A stretch of 7,640 nucleotides of DNA from positions 1 to 7,640 of the forward strand of contig CALGZV010000159.1 of NCBI GenBank assembly GCA_937934385.1, written 5' to 3'. The DNA is from an uncultured Clostridia bacterium (lineage in GTDB: Bacteria > Bacillota > Clostridia > Oscillospirales > CAG-272). Shown one piece after another: positions 1-5,278 of this stretch (positions are counted from its first letter, which is position 1; each line of letters begins with the position of its first letter). The notes beneath the pieces are model-generated. The model had not been told where the DNA came from. It did no database searches and was given only the letters and a program-made list of their open reading frames with translations. A program made the translations under genes and the position numbers.

Positions 1-349
1 TGAGTTTTTCATCATAATTCGGGCTGCCGCTTTCAAAGTCTGATACATCAAATATAGAAAGCTGATTATATTCTTCTGTAAAGTTATAACTGGATTTTTT
101 GCTGTCAGCAGAATAACTTGTGCTGATTAACTTTTTTAATCCGAGCATTTCAAAATTCTGCGCAAAAAAACGAGTAAAATTGCTCCATTCCGGGTCGTCA
201 CATGGTAATAATACGGTTTTTCCTCTAAATGTATCTGAATCATACTCTAAATAAGCATTGACTTCACGCTGAATATCCTCATATTGTGTATAAAATTCGT
301 CACTTTTGCTTTTGTTCGCCTGTCTTAAAGTGTCGTTCTTTTTTGCCAT
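1..349 (-). CDS. EcoRI-type adenine-specific DNA methyltransferase, N-terminal part
   Basis: The first 116 codons of a gene that runs off the left edge. The translation starts MAKKND and continues through a DEFYTQYEDIQREV segment (about residues 17-30), LLPCDDPEWSNFTRFFAQNF (about 47-66) and GLKKLISTSYS. These are hallmarks, as I recall them, of the EcoRI methylase family, which methylates adenine in double-stranded DNA using S-adenosylmethionine. The CDDPEWSNF region lies where this family binds cofactor; the later catalytic motif is outside the window. The ATG is preceded by a short AAGGA only 2 nt away, so translation may depend on coupling to the overlapping regulator upstream. Codon use is AT-rich compared with everything right of 709. 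No restriction enzyme partner is visible. Family assignment is confident; whether the complete gene is intact cannot be seen. Confidence 0.88.
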   Translation of the reverse strand, partial: MAKKNDTLRQANKSKSDEFYTQYEDIQREVNAYLEYDSDTFRGKTVLLPCDDPEWSNFTRFFAQNFEMLGLKKLISTSYSADSKKSSYNFTEEYNQLSIFDVSDFESGSPNYDEKL

Positions 350-571
350 TATCCTTGCCGCCTTTCTCCACATCGGTATTTACCTCGACAATATCATCGA
401 GACCGCATTCCATAGCAGCGGAAATCCGCGCTAATGTGTAAGTTGATACGGTTTCATTTTTCTCATTTTGGCAAGTACGGCAGTTCTGATACCCGCCTTT
501 TTTCGCATTTCCGTTTTCATAATGCCTCTATCAATTAACAGTTTCTACAATTTCTTATAACTAACCGCCAT
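300..571 (-). pseudogene. XRE/Cro-type helix-turn-helix regulator, broken by a stop and a frameshift
   Basis: Starting at the ATG at 571-569 the translation is MAVSYKKL then TAG (codon 9, 547-545), where relatives of this small XRE family normally have Trp. Reading resumes as KLLIDRGIMKTEMRKKAGI and TAVLAKM. A second lesion follows near 460-467: an A-run appears one base short, and only by shifting frame does the text continue as KNETVSTYTLARI, AAMECGLDDIVEV and on to a TGA at 302-300. The repaired product would be about 90 residues, usual for these short regulators, and would overlap the methyltransferase start by about 50 nt. Such proteins often control a neighbouring restriction-modification gene. 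With both lesions no DNA-binding domain can be made from this start. Sequencing error could explain the frameshift, less easily the stop. Confidence 0.82.
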
Positions 572-608
572 TGCGTCACCCTTTGCATAGCATATAAATA
601 CAAAACAA

Positions 609-647
609 AGTATAGCACAACGGCGGTAAAATGTCAACATATGTCAA
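609..647 (-). promoter_or_regulatory. Promoter with direct-repeat operator candidate for the XRE/methyltransferase unit
   Basis: On the minus strand TTGACA (637-632), a 17-nt spacer and TATACT (614-609) form a near-consensus sigma-A promoter with an extended -10 (TGC before TATACT). The heptamer TTGACAT occurs twice at a 10-bp period (637-631 and 647-641), one copy being the -35 box itself. A repeat on the same helical face over the -35 is a plausible autoregulatory site for the adjacent XRE protein; that role is inferred. The leader to the XRE ATG is about 30 nt and carries only a weak GGGTG ribosome site. Confidence 0.75.
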
Positions 648-708
648 TATGTTATTCAGTTTTTAAATATTATATCTGTTTTTTAGATCATGAGTTGTGG
701 CTACATGC

Positions 709-1920
709 TTACTCTTGTCTTTTAAAAAGCGCACAGCTCTCCAAAGTCTGTCTGTCCGCCGTGACTCTTCCGTTTATCACCGTATCGTTTCCTCCGCCCG
801 AGCCTCCGAGAGCCTCGCGAATATCCGACGCGAGCGCGCGGAGCGAATAGCTTTCCGCACTCTTTTCAGGCGCGGCGGCGGTATATTCGTAAAGCCCGTC
901 GGTACCCGAAAAAATCACGCATATACAGTCGGAATATTCCGCGACACGCTGAGCAAGCGCGCGGCGCGCGACCTGATCGAGCAGCGGCTCGAAGATTATC
1001 CTTGTGCCGCGCTGAAGCTCACGAGCCATCTCCGACTCAAAAATGCGGTCGCAGAGCGCCGAGCGAAGCTCGCGCACCGCTTTCTTTTCATTCTCAGCCG
1101 CTTCAAGCAGGCGTGTCACTCCCTCGGGAAGACTGTCGTCTTTGACCGACAGCAGCGCCGATATTTTATCGGTCGCCGCAAGACGTGCGCGGTGATCGCG
1201 AAGCGCAGCCGCTCCGCAGCATACGGTAAGACGCATTCCGCCCTTATATCTCATCGCTCCGATGATCTTTATTTCGCCTATCTGCCCGCTCTGAGACACA
1301 TGCGGCGCGCAGCAGGCGCAAAGGTCAACGCCCTCGGCGGATACGAGCCGAACCGCTCCCGAGATCTCCTTTTTGCTCCTGTACGGCATCGCCGAAAGCT
1401 CCTCCGGAGACGGGAAAAAGCAGTCAAAGCGGATATTGCGCGCGACCGCCCGGTTTGCCTCTGTCTCAAGTAGCACAAGCTCGTCTCCGTCAAGCTCTCT
1501 GTCAAAATCGACCGTTACGGAAACGACATTTCCGCTCCCGTCCTCGGACATATGAAAGCCGACGTTGTTACAGCCGAACATGCTAAAAGCAAGTCCGGAC
1601 AGGATATGCTCACCGCTGTGGTTCTGCATCCTGCAAAGCCGCTTTTCCGCATCGAGTACACCGCGTACCGTCGAGCCCGCCGGGAGAGGCGAGTCGGTCA
1701 GATGAACATGCACGCCGTCCCTCTCGTCGGCGGACAGGACATGCACGGTCCTGTCTCCGCATATCAGCACTCCGGAATCCGGACGCTGTCCGCCCCCTCC
1801 CGGGAAAAATGCCGTGCGGTCGAGAATGATCTCAAATCCGCCGTCAGCTTCGGTGCATCCGGTGACCTGTGCATAAAAATCAAAAATATCTCCGTTTTTT
1901 TCGTATATGCGTTCCGTCAT
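709..1920 (-). CDS. alaX: Alanyl-tRNA editing protein AlaX, long form (AlaX-L)
   Basis: A 403-residue free-standing editing protein that deacylates Ser- or Gly-mischarged tRNA-Ala in the cytoplasm. The N-terminal part resembles the AlaRS beta-barrel (DRTAFFPGGGGQRPDSG at about 34-50). The second-additional (SAD) domain carries both zinc-ligand pairs: H101-x3-H105 (NHSGEH) and C203-x3-H207 (CCAPH), the latter followed by SGQIGEIKI as in AlaRS. A helical linker (about 265-300) leads to a C-terminal DHHA1 domain ending in the glycine-rich GGSGGG at 372-377. Length fits AlaX-L. The start is supported by GGAGG 5 nt upstream of the ATG. It follows folT on the same strand after 73 nt without a visible terminator, so co-transcription is likely. 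No clear terminator follows its TAA before the AT-rich module begins. All catalytic ligands look intact. Confidence 0.95.
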   Translation of the reverse strand: MTERIYEKNGDIFDFYAQVTGCTEADGGFEIILDRTAFFPGGGGQRPDSGVLICGDRTVHVLSADERDGVHVHLTDSPLPAGSTVRGVLDAEKRLCRMQNHSGEHILSGLAFSMFGCNNVGFHMSEDGSGNVVSVTVDFDRELDGDELVLLETEANRAVARNIRFDCFFPSPEELSAMPYRSKKEISGAVRLVSAEGVDLCACCAPHVSQSGQIGEIKIIGAMRYKGGMRLTVCCGAAALRDHRARLAATDKISALLSVKDDSLPEGVTRLLEAAENEKKAVRELRSALCDRIFESEMARELQRGTRIIFEPLLDQVARRALAQRVAEYSDCICVIFSGTDGLYEYTAAAPEKSAESYSLRALASDIREALGGSGGGNDTVINGRVTADRQTLESCALFKRQE

Positions 1921-1943
1921 AATGACCTCCGTTCTGCCGCTTA

Positions 1944-1958
1944 TGCGCGATCCGCGCA
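1944..1958 (-). other. Small GC-rich hairpin between folT and alaX
   Basis: A perfect 6-bp stem TGCGCG/CGCGCA around a 3-nt loop in the 73-nt gap. No T-run follows, so it is not an intrinsic terminator. It sits about 20 nt before the alaX ribosome site and could act on mRNA stability or processing; function unknown. Confidence 0.35.
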
Positions 1959-1993
1959 GCGAATGTTACAGAAAATTTTTCGTAGGTTTCTCT

Positions 1994-3385
1994 TTATTTC
2001 AGCAGCTTTTCGCTCTTTTTGCCCACCGTACTGATGTAAACTCCGTAAAGCAGAGAAATGAGGAAGGACTGAACGGTGCATACCGCTACCTCCTCAAGCA
2101 GACGCGGTATCCAGAGGATAAGGAAGCTTCTTCCGTTATATACCGCCAGAACGATCTGCAATATCTTCGTGTTGACCGTCGTCACGATAATCCCCGAAAG
2201 GACGGTGGCAAGCATTATCTTGACAAGATACGGGTTGAAATGCCCCCGGATGAATCCCTTTTTCTTTTCCTCTGAGCCTTCCGCCGAGCTTATGCGCTCC
2301 GCATGGCGGCGCTCATATCTGCCGACCGATACATCGACCGCAAAATATATCATACCTATGAGTGCGGCAAGCTCAAGCCCGAGAGTGGCAAGCGATATAT
2401 ATGTACAGAGATTCTTGCGGAAAGCGTCGCTGCTGTCAACCTTAAATCCGTCCGAGTAAAGTCCCTTTACCGATATTTCTCCGTCCTTTTTTATACTGTC
2501 GAGCGAAAGCACCGTTTCGGGTATATCCTCGGAAAGCACGCACTTAAAGCCGTCTGCCTCCGCGAATTTTTCCGCCGCCGAGCCGCCCTTGCATACAACG
2601 GTGACCTTTTCGGCATCGAGTCCGTCAAGCGCGCCGTCCGCAACAGTCTTGTACGACGCGGGAATGACAAGCTCCGTAAGCGAGCCGCAGTCCGCAAACG
2701 CGCCCTTACCTATCTTTGTCAGCGGACGGCTACTTCCGTCAAGCTCCGCCGCGGACGGAAGCACGACACGCTCCGCATCGTCGGCGGACACTACCGTAAA
2801 TACATCATTGTTGTACTTTGCAAGAGATATGACCGCCGCAGACAGAGGACTTTTATCCTGCGCTTCAAGCATTCCGCGTGTACCAATTTCGGTCTGTACA
2901 GCGGTAAAACCGCTCATAATGCCGTCGCTCACAAGGCTGACATGCATCGCCGTGCCGAACGCTCCGACAAGCAGTATCGACGCAAGCACGGCCGCGCGAG
3001 CCTTTACTCCGGGGCGGCGTGTAAACAGCCTCCATATCAGTCCCTTTAAAACTCCTCCGAGAAACGCTGTCAGCGTCAGCCACGGTATGTAGCTTCCGTC
3101 CGGTTTTATCAGATATCCGATGAGATCGGACGCCGCGCTCGCAACACCTCCGTATATCGGACCGCAAAGTATAGCGGGAAACGCGGTAAATACTCCCGAC
3201 ATTCCGATGCGCATACCGTCCGCTCCGAGAAACGGTATTCTGAACGAGAGAAACAGCTTCGCGACGACCGCAAGTCCGATAAATATCGCGCTCAGCGTCA
3301 TTTTGTAGAGCAGTCTCTTCGACCGCTCGCGCGAGCCTGACGCGGCACGTGCCTGATCTGCGGATTCATTTGTTCTTTTTTTCAT
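1994..3385 (-). CDS. folT: ECF transporter S component, folate family (FolT), with inserted LRR_5 domain
   Basis: A 463-residue membrane protein, far longer than the roughly 170-220 residues usual for S components. Residues 28-123 are S-component-like: TM1 (about 30-49), a helix pair through GVFTAFPAILCGPIYGGVASAASDLIGYL (64-92) and TM4 (102-121, AFLGGVLKGLIWRLF) ending in basic residues, so cytoplasmic. An insertion follows: a helix (131-153), a soluble stretch 158-325 containing a BspA-like leucine-rich repeat (LTKIGKGAF at 222-230, SLTELVIPASYKTVADGAL at 235-253), a helix (328-354) and a charged loop (356-381). The family fold then resumes with TM5 (386-404), NTKILQIVLAVYNGRSF and TM6 (435-452). 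Two extra helices keep the topology and put the repeat outside the cell. The substrate assignment rests on the THF riboswitch upstream. The ECF ATPases and EcfT must lie elsewhere. I chose the ATG at 3385, with AAAGGA 7 nt upstream. Confidence 0.85.
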   Translation of the reverse strand: MKKRTNESADQARAASGSRERSKRLLYKMTLSAIFIGLAVVAKLFLSFRIPFLGADGMRIGMSGVFTAFPAILCGPIYGGVASAASDLIGYLIKPDGSYIPWLTLTAFLGGVLKGLIWRLFTRRPGVKARAAVLASILLVGAFGTAMHVSLVSDGIMSGFTAVQTEIGTRGMLEAQDKSPLSAAVISLAKYNNDVFTVVSADDAERVVLPSAAELDGSSRPLTKIGKGAFADCGSLTELVIPASYKTVADGALDGLDAEKVTVVCKGGSAAEKFAEADGFKCVLSEDIPETVLSLDSIKKDGEISVKGLYSDGFKVDSSDAFRKNLCTYISLATLGLELAALIGMIYFAVDVSVGRYERRHAERISSAEGSEEKKKGFIRGHFNPYLVKIMLATVLSGIIVTTVNTKILQIVLAVYNGRSFLILWIPRLLEEVAVCTVQSFLISLLYGVYISTVGKKSEKLLK

Positions 3386-3396
3386 TGTTTTTTCCT

Positions 3397-3414
3397 TTCT
3401 GCGACGCCGCAGAA
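3397..3414 (-). promoter_or_regulatory. Hairpin abutting the folT ribosome binding site
   Basis: In the minus-strand RNA, UUCUGCG and CGCAGAA form a perfect 7-bp stem around a GCGU tetraloop. Its 3' arm runs directly into the AAAGGA ribosome site of folT, which begins inside or immediately after the stem. This could tune translation initiation. No ligand-dependent role can be shown. Confidence 0.45.
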
Positions 3415-3431
3415 GCATAACCAAAATAAAT

Positions 3432-3535
3432 ATTCCCGACGGGTATTCCGCAAGACCTATCGCTCGCAGGACAAAAGCCGGATACTTTGATTCCGTACGG
3501 ATACGCCGCAAGGCTTGCCGTTTGCAGGACAAAGC
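3432..3535 (-). repeat. Imperfect tandem pair of about 46-nt units in the folT leader
   Basis: Two copies, 3535-3490 and 3478-3432 on the minus strand, offset by 57 nt. Both run GCTTT(T)GTCCTGC, a variable core, CTTGCGG, then a short palindrome and GGAAT. By hand alignment about 35 of 46 columns match with one gap. The palindromes differ but stay self-complementary: CCGTACGG (3500-3493) and CCCGTCGGG (3443-3435), which hints at selection for, or mobility of, a structured element. The pair lies between the riboswitch terminator and the start codon, within the roughly 200-nt second half of the leader, which carries no recognisable gene. It may be a dispersed genomic repeat; I cannot test that here. 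Confidence 0.6.
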
Positions 3536-3589
3536 TCAGACGCTCCGCAGAAATGAAATCAGGTGCGTACCCGAAAGCATTGCCGCGCC

Positions 3590-3622
3590 AATAAAAAAGG
3601 CCGACGCAAAAGCACCGTCGGC
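3590..3622 (-). terminator. Intrinsic terminator of the THF riboswitch (expression platform)
   Basis: On the minus strand GCCGACG (3622-3616) pairs with CGTCGGC (3606-3600) around a 9-nt loop, followed by one C and six T (3598-3593). It lies about 21 nt after the aptamer and about 205 nt before the folT start, with no gene upstream on this strand to terminate, so it is an attenuator. An alternative 8-bp pairing, with two G-U pairs, joins CGCTGTCG (3649-3642) to CGACGGTG (3620-3613). The first segment contains the 3' strand of aptamer helix P1 and the second contains the terminator's 5' arm. Ligand-stabilised P1 would free the terminator, so reduced folate should switch folT off. Confidence 0.85.
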
Positions 3623-3643
3623 AGGACATATCTCAGTTATGCG

Positions 3644-3748
3644 ACAGCGGGATGCGAAACGCGCACCGCAACCGCGGAACTCTCCGTGTTTTCGTCCGAG
3701 AGACAACTCCCCGTTCTCCCGGCACTTTACGCGCGCGTTCTACTCTGT
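3644..3748 (-). promoter_or_regulatory. Tetrahydrofolate riboswitch (THF class I) aptamer
   Basis: The minus-strand RNA carries the class-I elements in order. P1 is ACAG (3748-3745) closing with CTGT (3647-3644), followed by the conserved AGTAGA. P2 is ACGCGC pairing with GCGCGT, followed by the conserved GCGTAAAGTG. P3 is CCGGGAG with CTCTCGG, enclosing a GGGGAGTTGT-type loop. Next come ACGAA, a P4-like arm, GCGGTG before the P2 3' strand, and GCATCC just before P1 closes. I compared it from memory with the Eubacterium siraeum THF aptamer, and these blocks correspond in order. It senses reduced folates and lies in the leader of a folate S component, its usual context. A covariance-model search is the obvious confirmation. 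Confidence 0.92.
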
Positions 3749-3789
3749 AAATTTGTCCGGACCTTGTATCCTCCGACCGGACGTTTCTT

Positions 3790-3818
3790 ATTATAGCAAA
3801 TAAAGCCATGTATGTCAA
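3790..3818 (-). promoter_or_regulatory. folT-alaX promoter
   Basis: On the minus strand TTGACA (3818-3813), a 17-nt spacer and TATAAT (3795-3790), with TGC before the -10 box giving an extended -10. Both hexamers are consensus. The predicted start near 3783 lies about 35 nt before the riboswitch aptamer and gives a leader of about 400 nt. A-rich sequence lies upstream of the -35 box. Its -35 box is back to back with that of pheA, 48 bp apart. Confidence 0.9.
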
Positions 3819-3866
3819 CAGTCTTTCGAGTTTTTCCGACTAAATTAAAAAATCCGAAAAAAACGA

Positions 3867-3895
3867 TTGACAAACCGCTGCCAGCGGCGTATAAT
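3867..3895 (+). promoter_or_regulatory. pheA promoter
   Basis: TTGACA (3867-3872), a 17-nt spacer and TATAAT (3890-3895), a perfect consensus sigma-A promoter. A-tracts upstream (3847-3863) resemble an UP element. Transcription should begin near 3902, about 40 nt before the leader-peptide ATG and about 230 nt before pheA. A promoter this strong is what one expects when control is exerted downstream by attenuation. Confidence 0.9.
3875..3887. promoter_or_regulatory. 13-bp palindrome inside the pheA promoter spacer, operator candidate
   Basis: CCGCTG-C-CAGCGG, perfect 6-bp arms around one base, lies wholly between the -35 and -10 boxes. It is upstream of the transcription start and so cannot act as an RNA hairpin in the pheA transcript. 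A protein bound there would block RNA polymerase. No known regulator is assigned. Confidence 0.5.
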
Positions 3896-3942
3896 AACTT
3901 TTATAAACCGTAGCAGAGCGGCACAAAACGGAGATAATAAAA

Positions 3943-4023
3943 ATGTTCTACAGCTTAAAGCAGAACCGATTTTTTAACTTTATATATGCGATGGATAAGA
4001 TAGCAGCCTGCGGACGCGCCTGA
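3943..4023 (+). CDS. pheL: pheA leader peptide (Phe/Tyr-containing attenuator peptide)
   Basis: A 26-codon frame from ATG (3943) to TGA (4021-4023), preceded by GGAG 9 nt upstream. The peptide begins MFYSLKQNRFFNFIY and ends in ACGRA. Phe is at residues 2, 10, 11 and 13 and Tyr at 3 and 15, that is six aromatic residues in the first fifteen and none after. This places ribosome stalling at about 3970-3981, just before the antiterminator strand at 3988. The TGA is the loop of a hairpin (4008-4035), so a ribosome that finishes the peptide disrupts that hairpin. It lies upstream of a terminator and of pheA, matching leader peptides of amino-acid attenuators. The symbol follows the enterobacterial analogue; homology is not implied. 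Confidence 0.85.
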   Translation: MFYSLKQNRFFNFIYAMDKIAACGRA

Positions 4024-4054
4024 GCGCCGCCGCAGAATATCGGATCCACCGCCG
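3988..4054 (+). promoter_or_regulatory. Antiterminator fold of the pheA attenuator
   Basis: GCGATGGAT (3988-3996) pairs with ATCCACCGC (4044-4052), nine positions with one A-C mismatch. After a 2x2 internal loop, GATA (3999-4002) pairs with TATC (4038-4041). Nested inside is a hairpin: CTGCGG-AC-GCGC (4008-4019) with GCGC-CG-CCGCAG (4024-4035), loop CTGA holding the leader stop codon. The outer stem uses bases 4049-4052, which the terminator also needs, so the two folds exclude each other. A ribosome stalled at Phe codons 10-13 would leave 3988 onward largely free and permit this fold. A ribosome reaching the stop codon would dismantle it. Pairings are read directly; the mechanism is inferred. 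Confidence 0.72.
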
Positions 4055-4088
4055 TTTTTCGTACAGAAGCGTGCGGCGGATTTTTTTA
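4049..4088 (+). terminator. pheA attenuator terminator
   Basis: CCGCCG (4049-4054) pairs with CGGCGG (4074-4079) around a 19-nt loop, followed by A and seven T (4081-4087). It lies between the leader-peptide stop and the pheA ribosome site. A competing strand in the nested hairpin, CCGCCGCA (4027-4034), can also pair with 4072-4079, so in the absence of translation other foldings are possible. Confidence 0.85.
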
Positions 4089-4132
4089 TTATCTGACTTA
4101 AGTTGAAGCTATATACCGAAAGGAAAATCAAA

Positions 4133-5233
4133 ATGGAAACGACCGACCGAAGCACAACTGCGGCGACAGCCGACATAAAAGATATAGAGACCAGAATCTC
4201 GGACACCGACAGGCGTATTGCAGAGCTGTTCGAGGAGCGCATGCATGCCGTCCGCGACGAAGAGCTGTACAGATCAGCGCACGGACTTCCCGCCTCCGAT
4301 CCGGCGCGCGACGCGGATATGCTCGAAAAGCTCTCCGCGCTGATATCCGACGACTCGCTCCGCGCATACTATATAAACTTCATGCGCGGCATGCTCGGAA
4401 TATCCGACAGATACAGACACCGTCTCGCAAAAGGAATGCGCATCGCCTACAGCGGAGTCGAAGGCGCTTATGCCAATATCGCCGCGCGTAAGATATTCCC
4501 CGACGGAAAGGCGATAGGCTTTCCCGGATTCGGCGCGGCATACGACGCGGTAACTTCGGGCGAGTGCGACTGCGCGGTACTTCCGATCGAAAACAGCTAC
4601 GCGGGCGACGTCGGTCAGGTGATAGATCTGATGTATACAGGAAGCCTCCATGTAAGCGGAATGTACACCCTGCGCGTATCTCACAGCCTGCTGTGCGTTC
4701 CGGGCGCCACCGCCGACGATATCCGCAAGGTAGTAAGCCATCCGCAGGCGCTGATGCAGAGCAGCGACTTCTTAAACCAGCACGACTGGCAGCAGCTAAG
4801 CATGGAAAATAATGCTGTGGCGGCACAGAAGGTACGCGATGAGAAGGATCCGTCACAGGCGGCAGTCGCAGGTGAGGTGGCAGGAGAGATTTACGGACTC
4901 AAAAAGCTGGCAGGTCCGATCAACAACTGTCCGGACAACACGACCCGTTTCCTGATTCTGGCGAAGGATCGCGTCTATCAGGCGGGCGCAGAGAAAATCA
5001 GCCTCTGCTTCGAGCTGCCGCACCGCAGCGGTACGCTGTACAGCATGCTCGGCAATTTTATTTTCAATGATGTCAATATGCGGATGATCGAGTCACGCCC
5101 GATCCCGGAAGAGAGTTGGCAGTACCGCTTCTTCGTGGACATCGAGGGAAACCTGGAGGATGCCGGTGTGCAGAATGCACTGTACGGAATCATGCGCGAA
5201 GCGAAAAATGTAAAAATATTAGGAAATTACTAG
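4133..5233 (+). CDS. pheA: Bifunctional chorismate mutase / prephenate dehydratase (P-protein)
   Basis: A 366-residue cytoplasmic enzyme converting chorismate through prephenate to phenylpyruvate for phenylalanine synthesis. Residues 14-97 form an AroQ-type chorismate mutase helix set. Residues 102-277 are the prephenate dehydratase domain (YSGVEGAYA at 106-114, CAVLPIENSYAG at 147-158, SHPQALMQS at 202-210, and NTTRF at 269-273 with catalytic Thr 271). Residues 288-366 are an ACT domain for Phe feedback (SGTLYSML, then ESRP at 320-323). The ATG has AAAGGA 8 nt upstream; an in-frame TTG at 4103 lacks such a site. The mutase active site looks altered (Glu 19, Arg 47 and Asp 60 where E. coli has Arg 11, Lys 39 and Glu 52). 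Codon use shifts near residues 200-220, so the gene may be a hybrid. It is controlled by the attenuator upstream. Confidence 0.95.
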   Translation: METTDRSTTAATADIKDIETRISDTDRRIAELFEERMHAVRDEELYRSAHGLPASDPARDADMLEKLSALISDDSLRAYYINFMRGMLGISDRYRHRLAKGMRIAYSGVEGAYANIAARKIFPDGKAIGFPGFGAAYDAVTSGECDCAVLPIENSYAGDVGQVIDLMYTGSLHVSGMYTLRVSHSLLCVPGATADDIRKVVSHPQALMQSSDFLNQHDWQQLSMENNAVAAQKVRDEKDPSQAAVAGEVAGEIYGLKKLAGPINNCPDNTTRFLILAKDRVYQAGAEKISLCFELPHRSGTLYSMLGNFIFNDVNMRMIESRPIPEESWQYRFFVDIEGNLEDAGVQNALYGIMREAKNVKILGNY

Positions 5234-5278
5234 ACTCTTTAGCTTAGGACAAGATGAAATGGGTTACTGTCCGCGGGA

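Noticed and set aside
697..1473. Long plus-strand open frame opposite alaX (258 codons)
   Set aside because: It is antisense to a gene with clear motifs, and its Arg/Ala-rich sequence resembles no family; a by-product of GC-rich codon use.
2303..3049. Long plus-strand open frame opposite folT (248 codons)
   Set aside because: Same reasoning: rich in Arg and Tyr, no recognisable domain, antisense to a protein with clear membrane helices and family motifs.
3386..3532. N-terminal extension of folT to an upstream ATG at 3532
   Set aside because: The extra 49 residues run through the repeat pair, look non-biological (runs of Arg) and have no good ribosome site. The ATG at 3385 has AAAGGA at proper distance and the family-like sequence begins after it.
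3644..3790. T-box leader upstream of folT
   Set aside because: GTTCCGCGG superficially recalls a T-box, but the GGTGGNACCGCG core is absent and the conserved blocks match the THF aptamer in order.
4103..4132. pheA start at the TTG at 4103
   Set aside because: It has no ribosome site of its own, and the stretch it adds contains the AAAGGA that serves the ATG at 4133.
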